Virus record (IMG/VR): IMGVR_UViG_3300037225_001107
Location: 1 to 22,367 of that record
Strand: one strand, 5' to 3'
From: a virus
DNA: 22,367 bases
The number at the start of each line of letters is the position of its first letter. Position 1 is the first letter of the stretch. A program made the translations under genes and the position numbers. A model generated the notes under the pieces. It was given only the letters and a program-made list of their open reading frames with translations. It searched no databases and was not told the DNA's origin. Shown one piece after another: positions 15,361 through 21,684 of the stretch.

Positions 15361-16938
15361 TTATTTAAGATATGGAACTACATACTTATTATAATATTCG
15401 GGATTGAATTGATCTTTATGTGTTTTAAAATAATCATAATATGGTTGATAGATACCGTTTAGATTTATAAGTTCTAATGGTCGTTTTGCGAAATCTGTAG
15501 ATTGTAATTTATGATTCTCAAAATTATTAGGATTATCAATTTGTCCACTTTGTTTATGTCCAGCTACTTGTGGAGGATCGCTCCAATTAAAAGAATATCC
15601 TGGTACTGAATCAGTAGAATTTTCTTTTAATTGTCCCATATCTCTTAATCTTGTATACCATAGCAAGTGTTCTGAGCCAGTCTTCATTGCAAAATTTACT
15701 TCTTTCAATGAAACAATAACACTGGCTTCCATTGTATTTTTAGCAAGTTCAACTCCTGTTTTTCTAGCAAAAAATGAACGTTCTGGTTTAAAAGCTTTTG
15801 TTTTATACCTTTGTATACCATCCATTCCCTGTCTATTATTCCATGGAAGAAAGATATCGTCATCATCCCAGCATATATAATATCCACCAGTTGCCTTTGC
15901 CACAGCATCTCTTCGAATAGCGCCGATATTTGTATATGGTTGATGAGTTACGGAATCAATAGCGCAATTGAATATTTTTATATTCTTATTTTTTAAATTA
16001 TCTCCCAAAATTAAAGCATGTTCAATATCAGTATTATAAATAATAAGTTCTGATTCACCCTTATAATCCTGATTTAAGAACATAGCAATTGAACGTTCTA
16101 CACAGGTAAATCTTCGATAGGTAGTCATTACGCAGGATATTTTATTACTGAGAGGTTTTTCTACTACAACCTTTGAACTCTTAATTAATTGATATGCATC
16201 TGCTACCATTTTAGCATCAAATTGAGTTTGTATTGGTTTAGTATCAAGACCAAGTTCTTCGAAGCCTATGATATAATTTCTAACCCTATCAATCATATTT
16301 AATGGATAAGGTATTGGTTTTTTAAATAAATGCATCCAGACAAGATTGGGATAGCACATTACCTTTCTGCCGGCTTTTCGATATTTCTCATGAATGTAAC
16401 CTTCTTCACCACCGAAACCTCTGAAATTTTCATTAAAACGAAGCCATGAATTTTTCTTTGCTAAGAATATTCCAAGACCAGCCCCCCATATTTCAAATGG
16501 CTGTTCGGGAAGTTTATTGAGATAATCACCCCATATTCCCCACATATGATCACGCCATATTGGTTTCCATTCGCAGGTATAACCTTTGGTGTTATCATAT
16601 AATAAGGGACCATGAATTAAATTATCTGTTACTGGAATATTTTTTAATGCACCAGGCTTAAGCATGACATGAGAATCCATACATAACACCATTTCACCTT
16701 TTGCAAAATCAAATACTTTATTTCTTACCTCACTTGTACCTACGATATTAGTAAATTTCTCATAACGTACTATTCCATTTCCATCATTTTTTGCAAAGTT
16801 TTCTAAATCTTTATCGCCAAAATTATCAACGATTAAAATCTCACAATCTGTTAAATCTTGATAAAGTCGTAAAGACTGAACTGTGAACCAGACTTCAGTA
16901 AAATTTTTATAAGCCGGCATTCCAATAGTAAGTCTCAT
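15361..16938 (-). CDS. Tandem (double GT-A) glycosyltransferase
   Basis: 525 residues with AAGGA before ATG 16938. Module 1 (about 1-225) starts RLTIGMPAYKN, has ILIVDNFGD (34-42), metal motif CMDSH (86-90, DxH type), WGAGLGIFLAKKNSW (151-165), GFGGEEGYIHEKYRKAG (174-190) and WMHLFKK (201-207), closely paralleling the DxH GT2 pair elsewhere in the island. Module 2 (about 265-460) starts KISCVMTTYRR, has LIIYNTD (298-304), NIGAIRRDAVAKATGGYYIC (337-356) and WDDDD (357-361), a classic GT2 DxD site. There is no membrane segment. Two complete transferase sites suggest consecutive or polymerising sugar additions by one chain. It follows another GT by 22 bases. Confidence 0.9.
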   Translation of the reverse strand: MRLTIGMPAYKNFTEVWFTVQSLRLYQDLTDCEILIVDNFGDKDLENFAKNDGNGIVRYEKFTNIVGTSEVRNKVFDFAKGEMVLCMDSHVMLKPGALKNIPVTDNLIHGPLLYDNTKGYTCEWKPIWRDHMWGIWGDYLNKLPEQPFEIWGAGLGIFLAKKNSWLRFNENFRGFGGEEGYIHEKYRKAGRKVMCYPNLVWMHLFKKPIPYPLNMIDRVRNYIIGFEELGLDTKPIQTQFDAKMVADAYQLIKSSKVVVEKPLSNKISCVMTTYRRFTCVERSIAMFLNQDYKGESELIIYNTDIEHALILGDNLKNKNIKIFNCAIDSVTHQPYTNIGAIRRDAVAKATGGYYICWDDDDIFLPWNNRQGMDGIQRYKTKAFKPERSFFARKTGVELAKNTMEASVIVSLKEVNFAMKTGSEHLLWYTRLRDMGQLKENSTDSVPGYSFNWSDPPQVAGHKQSGQIDNPNNFENHKLQSTDFAKRPLELINLNGIYQPYYDYFKTHKDQFNPEYYNKYVVPYLK

Positions 16939-16946
16939 GAAAGTAT

Positions 16947-16960
16947 CCTTAATGTTAAGG
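16947..16960. repeat. Short inverted repeat overlapping the ribosome site of the tandem GT gene
   Basis: The 14 bases read CCTTAATGTTAAGG: 6-base arms around TG. They fill the gap between the preceding stop (16961) and the AAGGA ribosome site used by the gene starting at 16938. Two other inverted repeats with the same TTAATGTTAA or AATGTTAA core occur at initiation regions of the decoration genes. The function is unknown; AT-rich chance similarity is possible. Confidence 0.5.
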
Positions 16961-17578
16961 TCATTGATGATAGTTATTCATAAAGGCGATATTATCTTCT
17001 AATTTATGCTGCATTGTCCATCCAAGAGAGTTAGCAATATGTCGTGTTCCTTCTGATCCATAGGGAACGGGATGCCTTCCTGGAATTAAATAATATTTTC
17101 TTTTTGTTACTATTTTATACATGTGTTGTTCAAGTGGCATGTTGATATTCTTATTAAATTCTTTCATTGAATTGCAAAATTCTTCTAATAATTCAGTAGT
17201 TGCAAAAATTATATCTGTTGCCATATGGTTAGAATGAACCCATGTAGCCCCACCATACCACATATTTTTTTTTTCCATATTATTAAATATATCTAATATT
17301 ATATCTTCATTTAATAACCAACTATCAACACTTAATTTTATCCATTTTTTAATACCATTATTCTTTAATAATCTATATCCTCCAATAATTAAGTCAGCAT
17401 CGCCTGGAGATTGTCCTCTATTTTCACATTTAAAATCACATATTTCTTTTTCATTTTTTCCATTGTAACAATATGCGATATGAGGTTGGATCTTTATATA
17501 TGAATTTAATATAGTACGCAGATAAGGCCAATATTGCTCTTTATTAAAACACGTAATTATAAAATTTATCTCCATCAT
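16961..17578 (-). CDS. GT-A-like glycosyltransferase (weakly recognised)
   Basis: 205 residues if started at ATG 17578 (ATG 17575 equally possible); an upstream TTG at 17611 gives 11 more residues but lies right after a terminator and has no ribosome site. The ATG region also lacks a clear Shine-Dalgarno site, so the start is uncertain. The N-terminus MEINFIITCFNKEQYWPYLR is the usual first strand/helix of GT-A enzymes; KWIKLSVDSWLLN carries a DxD-like position (VDS), and HPVPYGSEGTRHI and WTMQHKL follow. It contains several Trp and Tyr and has no membrane helix. It opens the glycosylation genes immediately after a strong terminator, so it may need its own promoter. Likely a glycosyltransferase; family and sugar are unknown. 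Confidence 0.7.
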   Translation of the reverse strand: MMEINFIITCFNKEQYWPYLRTILNSYIKIQPHIAYCYNGKNEKEICDFKCENRGQSPGDADLIIGGYRLLKNNGIKKWIKLSVDSWLLNEDIILDIFNNMEKKNMWYGGATWVHSNHMATDIIFATTELLEEFCNSMKEFNKNINMPLEQHMYKIVTKRKYYLIPGRHPVPYGSEGTRHIANSLGWTMQHKLEDNIAFMNNYHQ

Positions 17579-17613
17579 ATAAAATATAGCTAAATTTACA
17601 TAATTACCCAACC

Positions 17614-17619
17614 ATTATA
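17614..17619 (-). promoter_or_regulatory. TATAAT-like element just after the terminator (possible -10 box)
   Basis: On the minus strand the six bases are TATAAT, directly following the T-run of the terminator at 17622-17648 and about 35 bases before the first GT ATG. The upstream -35 position falls in the terminator stem and does not resemble TTGACA. A promoter is needed somewhere here if the terminator is efficient, but the evidence is thin. Confidence 0.2.
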
Positions 17620-17621
17620 TT

Positions 17622-17648
17622 AAAAAAGGGCGGTTGTTTCCGCCCTTT
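17622..17648 (-). terminator. Rho-independent terminator downstream of the Ala-rich gene
   Basis: The minus strand reads a perfect 9-bp stem, AAAGGGCGG and CCGCCCTTT, around a six-base loop, followed by a run of six T residues (three of them in the stem). It lies 25 bases past the stop at 17674, closing the head-gene transcript before the GT genes. Confidence 0.92.
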
Positions 17649-17673
17649 GTTTAAGACAAAATAAAGAACAGAA

Positions 17674-18417
17674 TTAAATAATTCCAGCCTTTGACAGTTG
17701 AATTAATCCACGAACAGTGTCAGCGCTGAACATTAATTCTGATTTCTTTTCAAATGGTGGTTTCTTTTTGTCTTTTTCTTTTTTATCTTTATCTTTTGCT
17801 TCAGCAGCTCCATCACCTTCTCCTTCAGCTTTTTGCTCTTCTGCGCCCTGCTCACCTTCTGGAGTAGCATTTGCTTTAGCCTGAACAGGAGAAGCTACTA
17901 TTTGATCAGCAACCTGAGATTCAGGTGTTGCTGGTACTGCTGGGGCTGCTGGAGCGCCTGGAGCACCCGCAGCTGCTTCAGGCGGTATTTGACCTCCACC
18001 TCCACCAGAAGCTTCATTAGCAGCCTCCGCAACACCCCTGGCAATCTGTCCAGCCGCCAAAGCAATAGTTTGCTGTGCGTTAGCGTCACCTTGAGCAGCT
18101 GCCTGAAATGCAGGGGCTAGGAAAGCCTGAGCGGCCTTAGCACCTTCTGCAGCGGGGTCGACAGCCGGTTGTCCACCACCAGCCATTTGAAGTGCCTGTT
18201 GGTCAGCTGGGACGGCTGCAGCGCCGGCAGGAGCCTGTACTGGGGCTGCCTGTCCTATTGGGGCAGCGCCAGTGCCCTGTTGCTCAGCAGCACCACCAAC
18301 CGCTGGAACTGATTCATCAAAATTTGTTGCAGCTTGAGCTGATTTTGTGAGAAAAATGATAGCGTCAGCAACTTCCTTGTTCTCTTTAGCCATTTTAAGT
18401 AATTCATCTTTTTTCAT
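17674..18417 (-). CDS. Ala/Pro/Gln/Gly-rich low-complexity virion-type protein
   Basis: 247 residues with AAAGGAG upstream of ATG 18417. A short helical N-terminus (MKKDELLKMAKENKEVADAI) is followed by about 150 residues dominated by Ala, Pro, Gln and Gly, an acidic-then-basic charged stretch (GEQGAEEQKAEGEGDGAAEA, then KDKDKKEKDKKK), and a hydrophobic C-terminus (SADTVRGLIQLSKAGII). It lacks cysteines. The DNA is visibly richer in G and C than the neighbouring GT genes because of the Ala and Pro codons. Such composition fits a scaffolding-like, internal or decoration protein, and it is in the capsid transcript behind the major capsid gene, but I recognise no family. Its two ends resemble conserved docking peptides; that is inference. 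Confidence 0.78.
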   Translation of the reverse strand: MKKDELLKMAKENKEVADAIIFLTKSAQAATNFDESVPAVGGAAEQQGTGAAPIGQAAPVQAPAGAAAVPADQQALQMAGGGQPAVDPAAEGAKAAQAFLAPAFQAAAQGDANAQQTIALAAGQIARGVAEAANEASGGGGGQIPPEAAAGAPGAPAAPAVPATPESQVADQIVASPVQAKANATPEGEQGAEEQKAEGEGDGAAEAKDKDKKEKDKKKPPFEKKSELMFSADTVRGLIQLSKAGII

Positions 18418-18447
18418 AAAACATAACTCCTTTTGTAAGTCATTGAA

Positions 18448-18933
18448 CTATAAGATGCTATTCGGCTTAATAGGCAAATTACCATGTATTGTGTTGTAAG
18501 GACTTGAAACTCCACCCCAAGCATTATCAATATTAATGCTAACTTTCATTTGTTTAAAATTATTAATTTCGCTGTCAGCTATTCTAGTTAATAATTGTAT
18601 AAACTGTAAATAACGTTCTTTATCACTTATTTTAACTGTAATACCGCCATTGTTATAAGTAAGGTCATTTCTCGCCTGGCATATTCCATTTGATATTAAG
18701 GCCTCTATTGCACTTTGATGAAGTAATAAACTCGGTATTGGAAATGTTGAAAAATCAAAAGATGCAATTAATGGAGGAATTGAATTTAAAAACCCCAAAG
18801 CCATATTTAAATATAGACTTATTAAATTTCCTTTATTTTCTTCACGAAATTTTAATAGTCTATTTAGTTCAGCATAATCTTTAATAAAATCTCTTAAAGC
18901 AGAAATATAATCAGCTTCAGTTAATATAGCCAT
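18448..18933 (-). CDS. Hypothetical neck/connector-type protein (161 aa)
   Basis: 161 residues; GAGGG upstream of ATG 18933, just 2 bases after the previous gene. The N-terminal half is helical and amphipathic (MAILTEADYISALRDFIKDY, then LNRLLKFREENKG), the middle is hydrophobic (LNMALGFLNSIPPLIASF, FPIPSLLLHQSAIEALISNG), and then a beta region with ARNDLTYNNGGITVKISDKE. The protein ends in a flexible Asn/Pro tail. The length and position behind the major capsid gene match a head-completion or neck protein, and I have the impression of similar proteins in environmental phages, but I cannot name a family from memory with certainty. No enzyme motif is present. Confidence 0.78.
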   Translation of the reverse strand: MAILTEADYISALRDFIKDYAELNRLLKFREENKGNLISLYLNMALGFLNSIPPLIASFDFSTFPIPSLLLHQSAIEALISNGICQARNDLTYNNGGITVKISDKERYLQFIQLLTRIADSEINNFKQMKVSINIDNAWGGVSSPYNTIHGNLPIKPNSIL

Positions 18934-18935
18934 AA

Positions 18936-19235
18936 TTATTTACCCTCATTTATTGAAGCTTTATCAGAAAGTAAATTTTTTTCTATCGTTAATTCAGGCA
19001 TATTTTCATCATTGATTTTTTGAGCAATGGGATCTTTTTTTAATTTCTCCGCCATATCCCATCCATTTGTTTTTACAACCTGATGTTTAGCAAGAGATTC
19101 AAAAAATCTCATTGTTGATCCTGAATGATTAATATCAGGAATACTTAAATTAATAACTTCCCCAGGACATACCAAGGTCTTCATGCTATTGCACAGTATC
19201 CAAACTGGAGTATCTGAAATATTTTTATATAACAT
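18936..19235 (-). CDS. Small hypothetical virion-type protein (99 aa)
   Basis: 99 residues. ATG 19235 has only an AAAGGT site, and the gene follows the major capsid gene and its terminator. The N-terminal part (MLYKNISDTPVWILCNS, then TLVCPGEVINLSIPDI) is beta-strand rich with two cysteines. The C-terminal third is polar and charged (EKLKKDPIAQKINDENMPEL, ending SINEGK), probably flexible. No family is recognised. The position between the major capsid and neck-type genes suggests a head or connector accessory protein. Confidence 0.7.
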   Translation of the reverse strand: MLYKNISDTPVWILCNSMKTLVCPGEVINLSIPDINHSGSTMRFFESLAKHQVVKTNGWDMAEKLKKDPIAQKINDENMPELTIEKNLLSDKASINEGK

Positions 19236-19253
19236 TCATTTTACCTTTAAGCT

Positions 19254-19290
19254 AAAAAGGCCCAGCCCGTTTGTCAGGCCAGGCCTTTCC
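19254..19290 (-). terminator. Rho-independent terminator after the major capsid gene
   Basis: On the minus strand AAAGGCC pairs with GGCCTTT, and the stem continues through G-U and G-C pairs to about 12-14 bp, with a short TGACAAA-type loop and then TTTTT (three of these in the stem). It begins about 24 bases past the capsid stop. It would cut or attenuate transcription before the 99-residue gene, setting capsid message levels above downstream genes. Confidence 0.88.
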
Positions 19291-19313
19291 CATCACCATC
19301 CACCAAAGGAGAC

Positions 19314-20333
19314 TTACACCGTCAACGAAGCATAATATGTCGAGATATCCGCATCAATTGTACCATCTGCAGAAATCTCAAGATTCGTCGATGTTCCAGG
19401 AGCCTTCGAGCCCTTAAGAGTCAGAAGCGTCGAAGACATCGCATTACCGATACCCATACCAATAGATTCCTTTGTCTGCCATTCAATGAGACCGAAAGTC
19501 GACTTGATCTCAAAAGAAGGATCGCCTAATGCGAAGTTGTGACCAAGGAAATCAGGATTCGTAAACGCCCAGAGATGACCCATAGGAAGGATATCACTCT
19601 TGATCGTGCGAACCACTTTCGTTCCATGGAGAGTATCCGACGTGATGCCATTCAGCACACGGTCCTTACCAAAGTCATCACCGACGTTTGGCAGAACAAC
19701 AACAGTTTCCCATACTTCCTGACACATCAGAACACAGGCAACCTCTTTGCGCTTTGGATCATTGGCATTGATACCAGAAGCCAATGTATTCTTCAGTTTG
19801 ACCATATCGCCGTGCGCAATATAAAGATCAACTGTTGGCGAACCAGTATACTTTACGCCTTTTTTGGAAATGCTGAGAGCAGCACCCATAAGGCGGAGGA
19901 AGAACTTATCTTCCAACTTCTCAAGAACAGGAACTGACTTATCTTCGATCCTCTTCGTGATCTTATACTGATAAGCCCTGAGGTCTTCAACCGTAATCTG
20001 GAAACGCTTTGTCACGAAATTGACGATAGGTATGATATACCTTTCGCCCTTTACATACTGGCCGTCCGGCTCACCAAGATTATCTACACCAACAGCATAT
20101 GCTGTAGGTTCGATATCCCTGATGATATACAGAGAATTGTCTTTGACGTTACGCTGACAATCTGCCGTTGTGATCGGCTCCTGTGGAATAATAGCCCTTG
20201 AAAACGCTGCTTCCATGAGTTCTGTCTTCACATACTGACGACCAGACTCTTGGAGTTCAGCTTGACCAGCAACTGTCGCAACCTTTTCAAGGAAGGACTC
20301 GTTAAACTGGGTTACACTGATGTCGTTAATCAT
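19314..20333 (-). CDS. Major capsid protein (HK97-fold type)
   Basis: 339 residues with a strong AAGGAG site 8 bases before ATG 20333. The layout is N-arm helices (1-50: ISVTQFNESFLEKVATVAG and on), a strand/loop region (EPITTADCQRNVKDNSLYII), a long helix (YKITKRIEDKSVPVLEKLED), a loop/domain with NPDFLGHNFALGDPSFEI, then FGLIEWQTKESIGMGIGNA and a beta-rich C-terminus. The W/E/GIGxxN segment near the C-terminus is typical of HK97-like capsid subunits of environmental phages. The gene is visibly less A/T-biased at third positions than its neighbours, as expected for the most heavily expressed gene, and is flanked by a hairpin upstream and a terminator downstream. Identity is based on motifs and position directly after the decoration paralogues. 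Confidence 0.85.
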   Translation of the reverse strand: MINDISVTQFNESFLEKVATVAGQAELQESGRQYVKTELMEAAFSRAIIPQEPITTADCQRNVKDNSLYIIRDIEPTAYAVGVDNLGEPDGQYVKGERYIIPIVNFVTKRFQITVEDLRAYQYKITKRIEDKSVPVLEKLEDKFFLRLMGAALSISKKGVKYTGSPTVDLYIAHGDMVKLKNTLASGINANDPKRKEVACVLMCQEVWETVVVLPNVGDDFGKDRVLNGITSDTLHGTKVVRTIKSDILPMGHLWAFTNPDFLGHNFALGDPSFEIKSTFGLIEWQTKESIGMGIGNAMSSTLLTLKGSKAPGTSTNLEISADGTIDADISTYYASLTV

Positions 20334-20375
20334 AATAAGACTCCTTGAATAATTTGAATAAGTTTAGTAACAGTT

Positions 20376-20408
20376 ATAATACTTGGGGTTGATTAAGGCT
20401 CAACCCCA
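20376..20408 (-). promoter_or_regulatory. Hairpin with a possible embedded promoter before the major capsid gene
   Basis: In the 81-base gap ahead of the capsid gene, TGGGGTTGA (20384-20392) and TCAACCCCA (20400-20408) form a perfect 9-bp stem with a 7-base loop, and no T-run follows on either strand. On the minus strand TTGAGC (20403-20398) and TATTAT (20381-20376) lie 16 bases apart, so a sigma70-like promoter could overlap the hairpin. Alternatives are a transcript-stabilising or processing hairpin at the capsid message 5' end, or an atypical terminator. The hairpin is certain; its role is a guess. Confidence 0.45.
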
Positions 20409-20414
20409 TAAACC

Positions 20415-21116
20415 TTACGATGCACTTGCACTAGGACTTACAGAACCCGACGGACTTATAGACCTACTTGCTGAACTGCTAGGACTTTTAGACGCCGACG
20501 GACTGACAGAAGCACTAGTTGAACTACTTGGACTTGTAGACGCCGACGGACTGACAGACGCACTAGCTGAACTGCTAGGGCTAGTAGATGCTGACGGACT
20601 TACAGAGGCGCTTGTTGAACTACTAGGACTGGTAGAAGCTGATGGACTTTCAGATGCTGACGGACTTGATTGCGCTCCCTTAAGAATAGGGGAAACAATC
20701 ATACAAGTTAAAAGTCCAGCACCAGAATCATATTTTTCCACAACAGCAACTACACGTTCTCCACCAAGAGCATATCTCAATTTTCCTTTATTCCCAGCAG
20801 TAGTATCAACTGTAAGATAAGCACCTTTGCTTAAATATCCGCCAGTAAAACCAACATTACTCACTTCATATCTGCAACCAATTGTTTCCATCGTCGTAAT
20901 ATGACCGACTTTGACATCATGACTTTCATATGTATTTCCAGTAACTGGAGTAATACATAATTTTGCAGTTGCAGGAGCGGTTCCAGTCGTAATATTGGAG
21001 ACAACGCCGTCATTGTCAACTTGAACCCACATTCCAGGTTCAATTGTAAAACCACTAAGATTCACTTGTCTTGTGACCCTAACGGTTTTATTTAGCAATG
21101 TTAAAATATTTAACAT
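20415..21116 (-). CDS. Decoration-like protein with SPSAS-repeat tail (paralogue 1)
   Basis: 233 residues from ATG 21116, with AGAAGGAG upstream. Residues 1-147 are the core shared with the two genes before it: a VTRQVNLSGFTIEPGMWVQV start, then NTYESHDVKVGHITTMETIG (61-80) and RVVAVVEKYDSGAGLLT (121-137). Instead of ending there, it continues at residue 151 into a Ser/Pro/Ala tail whose main body is four 16-residue units of the SPSASTSPSSSTSASV type. The tail probably extends from the capsid surface or binds something external. The gene lies directly ahead of the major capsid gene, the usual place for a decoration protein (as gpD before gpE in lambda). Decoration is inferred from position and paralogy; no family is named. 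Confidence 0.8.
   Translation of the reverse strand: MLNILTLLNKTVRVTRQVNLSGFTIEPGMWVQVDNDGVVSNITTGTAPATAKLCITPVTGNTYESHDVKVGHITTMETIGCRYEVSNVGFTGGYLSKGAYLTVDTTAGNKGKLRYALGGERVVAVVEKYDSGAGLLTCMIVSPILKGAQSSPSASESPSASTSPSSSTSASVSPSASTSPSSSASASVSPSASTSPSSSTSASVSPSASKSPSSSASRSISPSGSVSPSASAS
20457..20648 (-). repeat. 48-bp tandem repeats coding the SPSAS tail
   Basis: Four consecutive 48-base units, each 16 residues (SPSASTSPSSSTSASV and close variants), encode residues 157-220. On the plus strand each unit begins gaact(g/a)ct(a/t)gg and contains a gac/tgcc/tgacgg word. Units 1 and 3 translate identically, and differences between units are single-base. Such arrays can expand or contract by slippage or recombination, so length may vary between relatives. 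Confidence 0.92.
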
Positions 21117-21117
21117 T
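21097..21117. repeat. Inverted repeat across the start codon of decoration paralogue 1
   Basis: The arms AATGTTAAA (21097-21105) and TTTAACATT (21109-21117) are perfect 9-base complements with an ATA loop. On the minus strand the start codon at 21116-21114 lies inside the first arm, so the mRNA could fold a hairpin that hides the start. The stem is all A-T except two G-C pairs, so it is weak. It may be a translational control element or simply an AT-rich coincidence. Confidence 0.6.
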
Positions 21118-21136
21118 TATCACTCCTTCTTTTTTA

Positions 21137-21643
21137 TTATGGAGCCGGCGTTGTAGTTGTCGTTGTCGTCGTTGTAGTGGTAGTCGTCTGCGTTACCGAC
21201 GGCATAATGGATGGATCAACTGTGATAACGGTCAGAAGACCATTAATTCCATCCCAACCCTCAACAACTGCAACAACTGTCTCGCCATTCGCTGCCATTG
21301 AAAGCTTCCCCTCAAAAGTAGAAGCAGAATCAACAGCAAGATATTCACCAGGATAGAAAGTGGCACCATTATAACCATCAGCATCAACAGCATATCTGAC
21401 GCCGATAGTTTCAAGAGTTGTAATCCTACCAACTTCAACATCATGACTCTCATAGATATTGTCAGTGCAACTTCCAATGCAGAGTTTCGCTACTGCAGGA
21501 TTTGAACTTGTTCCGACATTCTGTACGGAACCATCATTATTTACTTTGAGCCATATTCCAGGAAGAGCGGTAAACGTAGAAAGATCAAAAATTTTCCTGG
21601 AAACGCGAGTGCATTTGCTAAGCGGGGTTTTGATATCTAACAT
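21137..21643 (-). CDS. Decoration-like protein with poly-Thr tail (paralogue 2)
   Basis: 168 residues, AGGAGAG upstream of ATG 21643. The core (1-149) follows the family pattern MLDIKTPLSK, RKIFDLSTFTALPGIWLKV, NIYESHDVEVGRITTLETIG, a VDADGY segment and ETVVAVVEGWDGINGLLTV. It ends with PSIMPSVTQ and 13 consecutive Thr followed by PAP. The same PSIMP ends paralogue 3, so the Thr tail is an add-on. The poly-Thr is like those in the Ig-like protein. Tandem placement with its paralogues argues for gene duplication. It is likely displayed on the capsid surface, with the tail pointing outward. Confidence 0.8.
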   Translation of the reverse strand: MLDIKTPLSKCTRVSRKIFDLSTFTALPGIWLKVNNDGSVQNVGTSSNPAVAKLCIGSCTDNIYESHDVEVGRITTLETIGVRYAVDADGYNGATFYPGEYLAVDSASTFEGKLSMAANGETVVAVVEGWDGINGLLTVITVDPSIMPSVTQTTTTTTTTTTTTTPAP

Positions 21644-21656
21644 GGTTCTCTCCTAT

Positions 21657-21674
21657 TTTAATGTTAACATTAAA
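21657..21674. repeat. Perfect 18-bp palindrome upstream of decoration paralogue 2
   Basis: TTTAATGTTAACATTAAA is fully self-complementary and lies between the stop of paralogue 3 (21685) and the AGGAGAG ribosome site of paralogue 2. It contains the TTAATGTTAA core also seen at 16949-16958. It could be a protein-binding operator or a weak hairpin; it has no adjoining T-run, so a terminator is unlikely. Confidence 0.6.
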
Positions 21675-21684
21675 TAATTCAATA

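Noticed and set aside
20383-20820. Plus-strand frame with regular LLGLVDADGLTEAL-type repeats
   Set aside because: It mirrors the 48-bp SPSAS repeats on the opposite strand; the regularity comes from the repeat DNA, and no start signals or neighbours support it.
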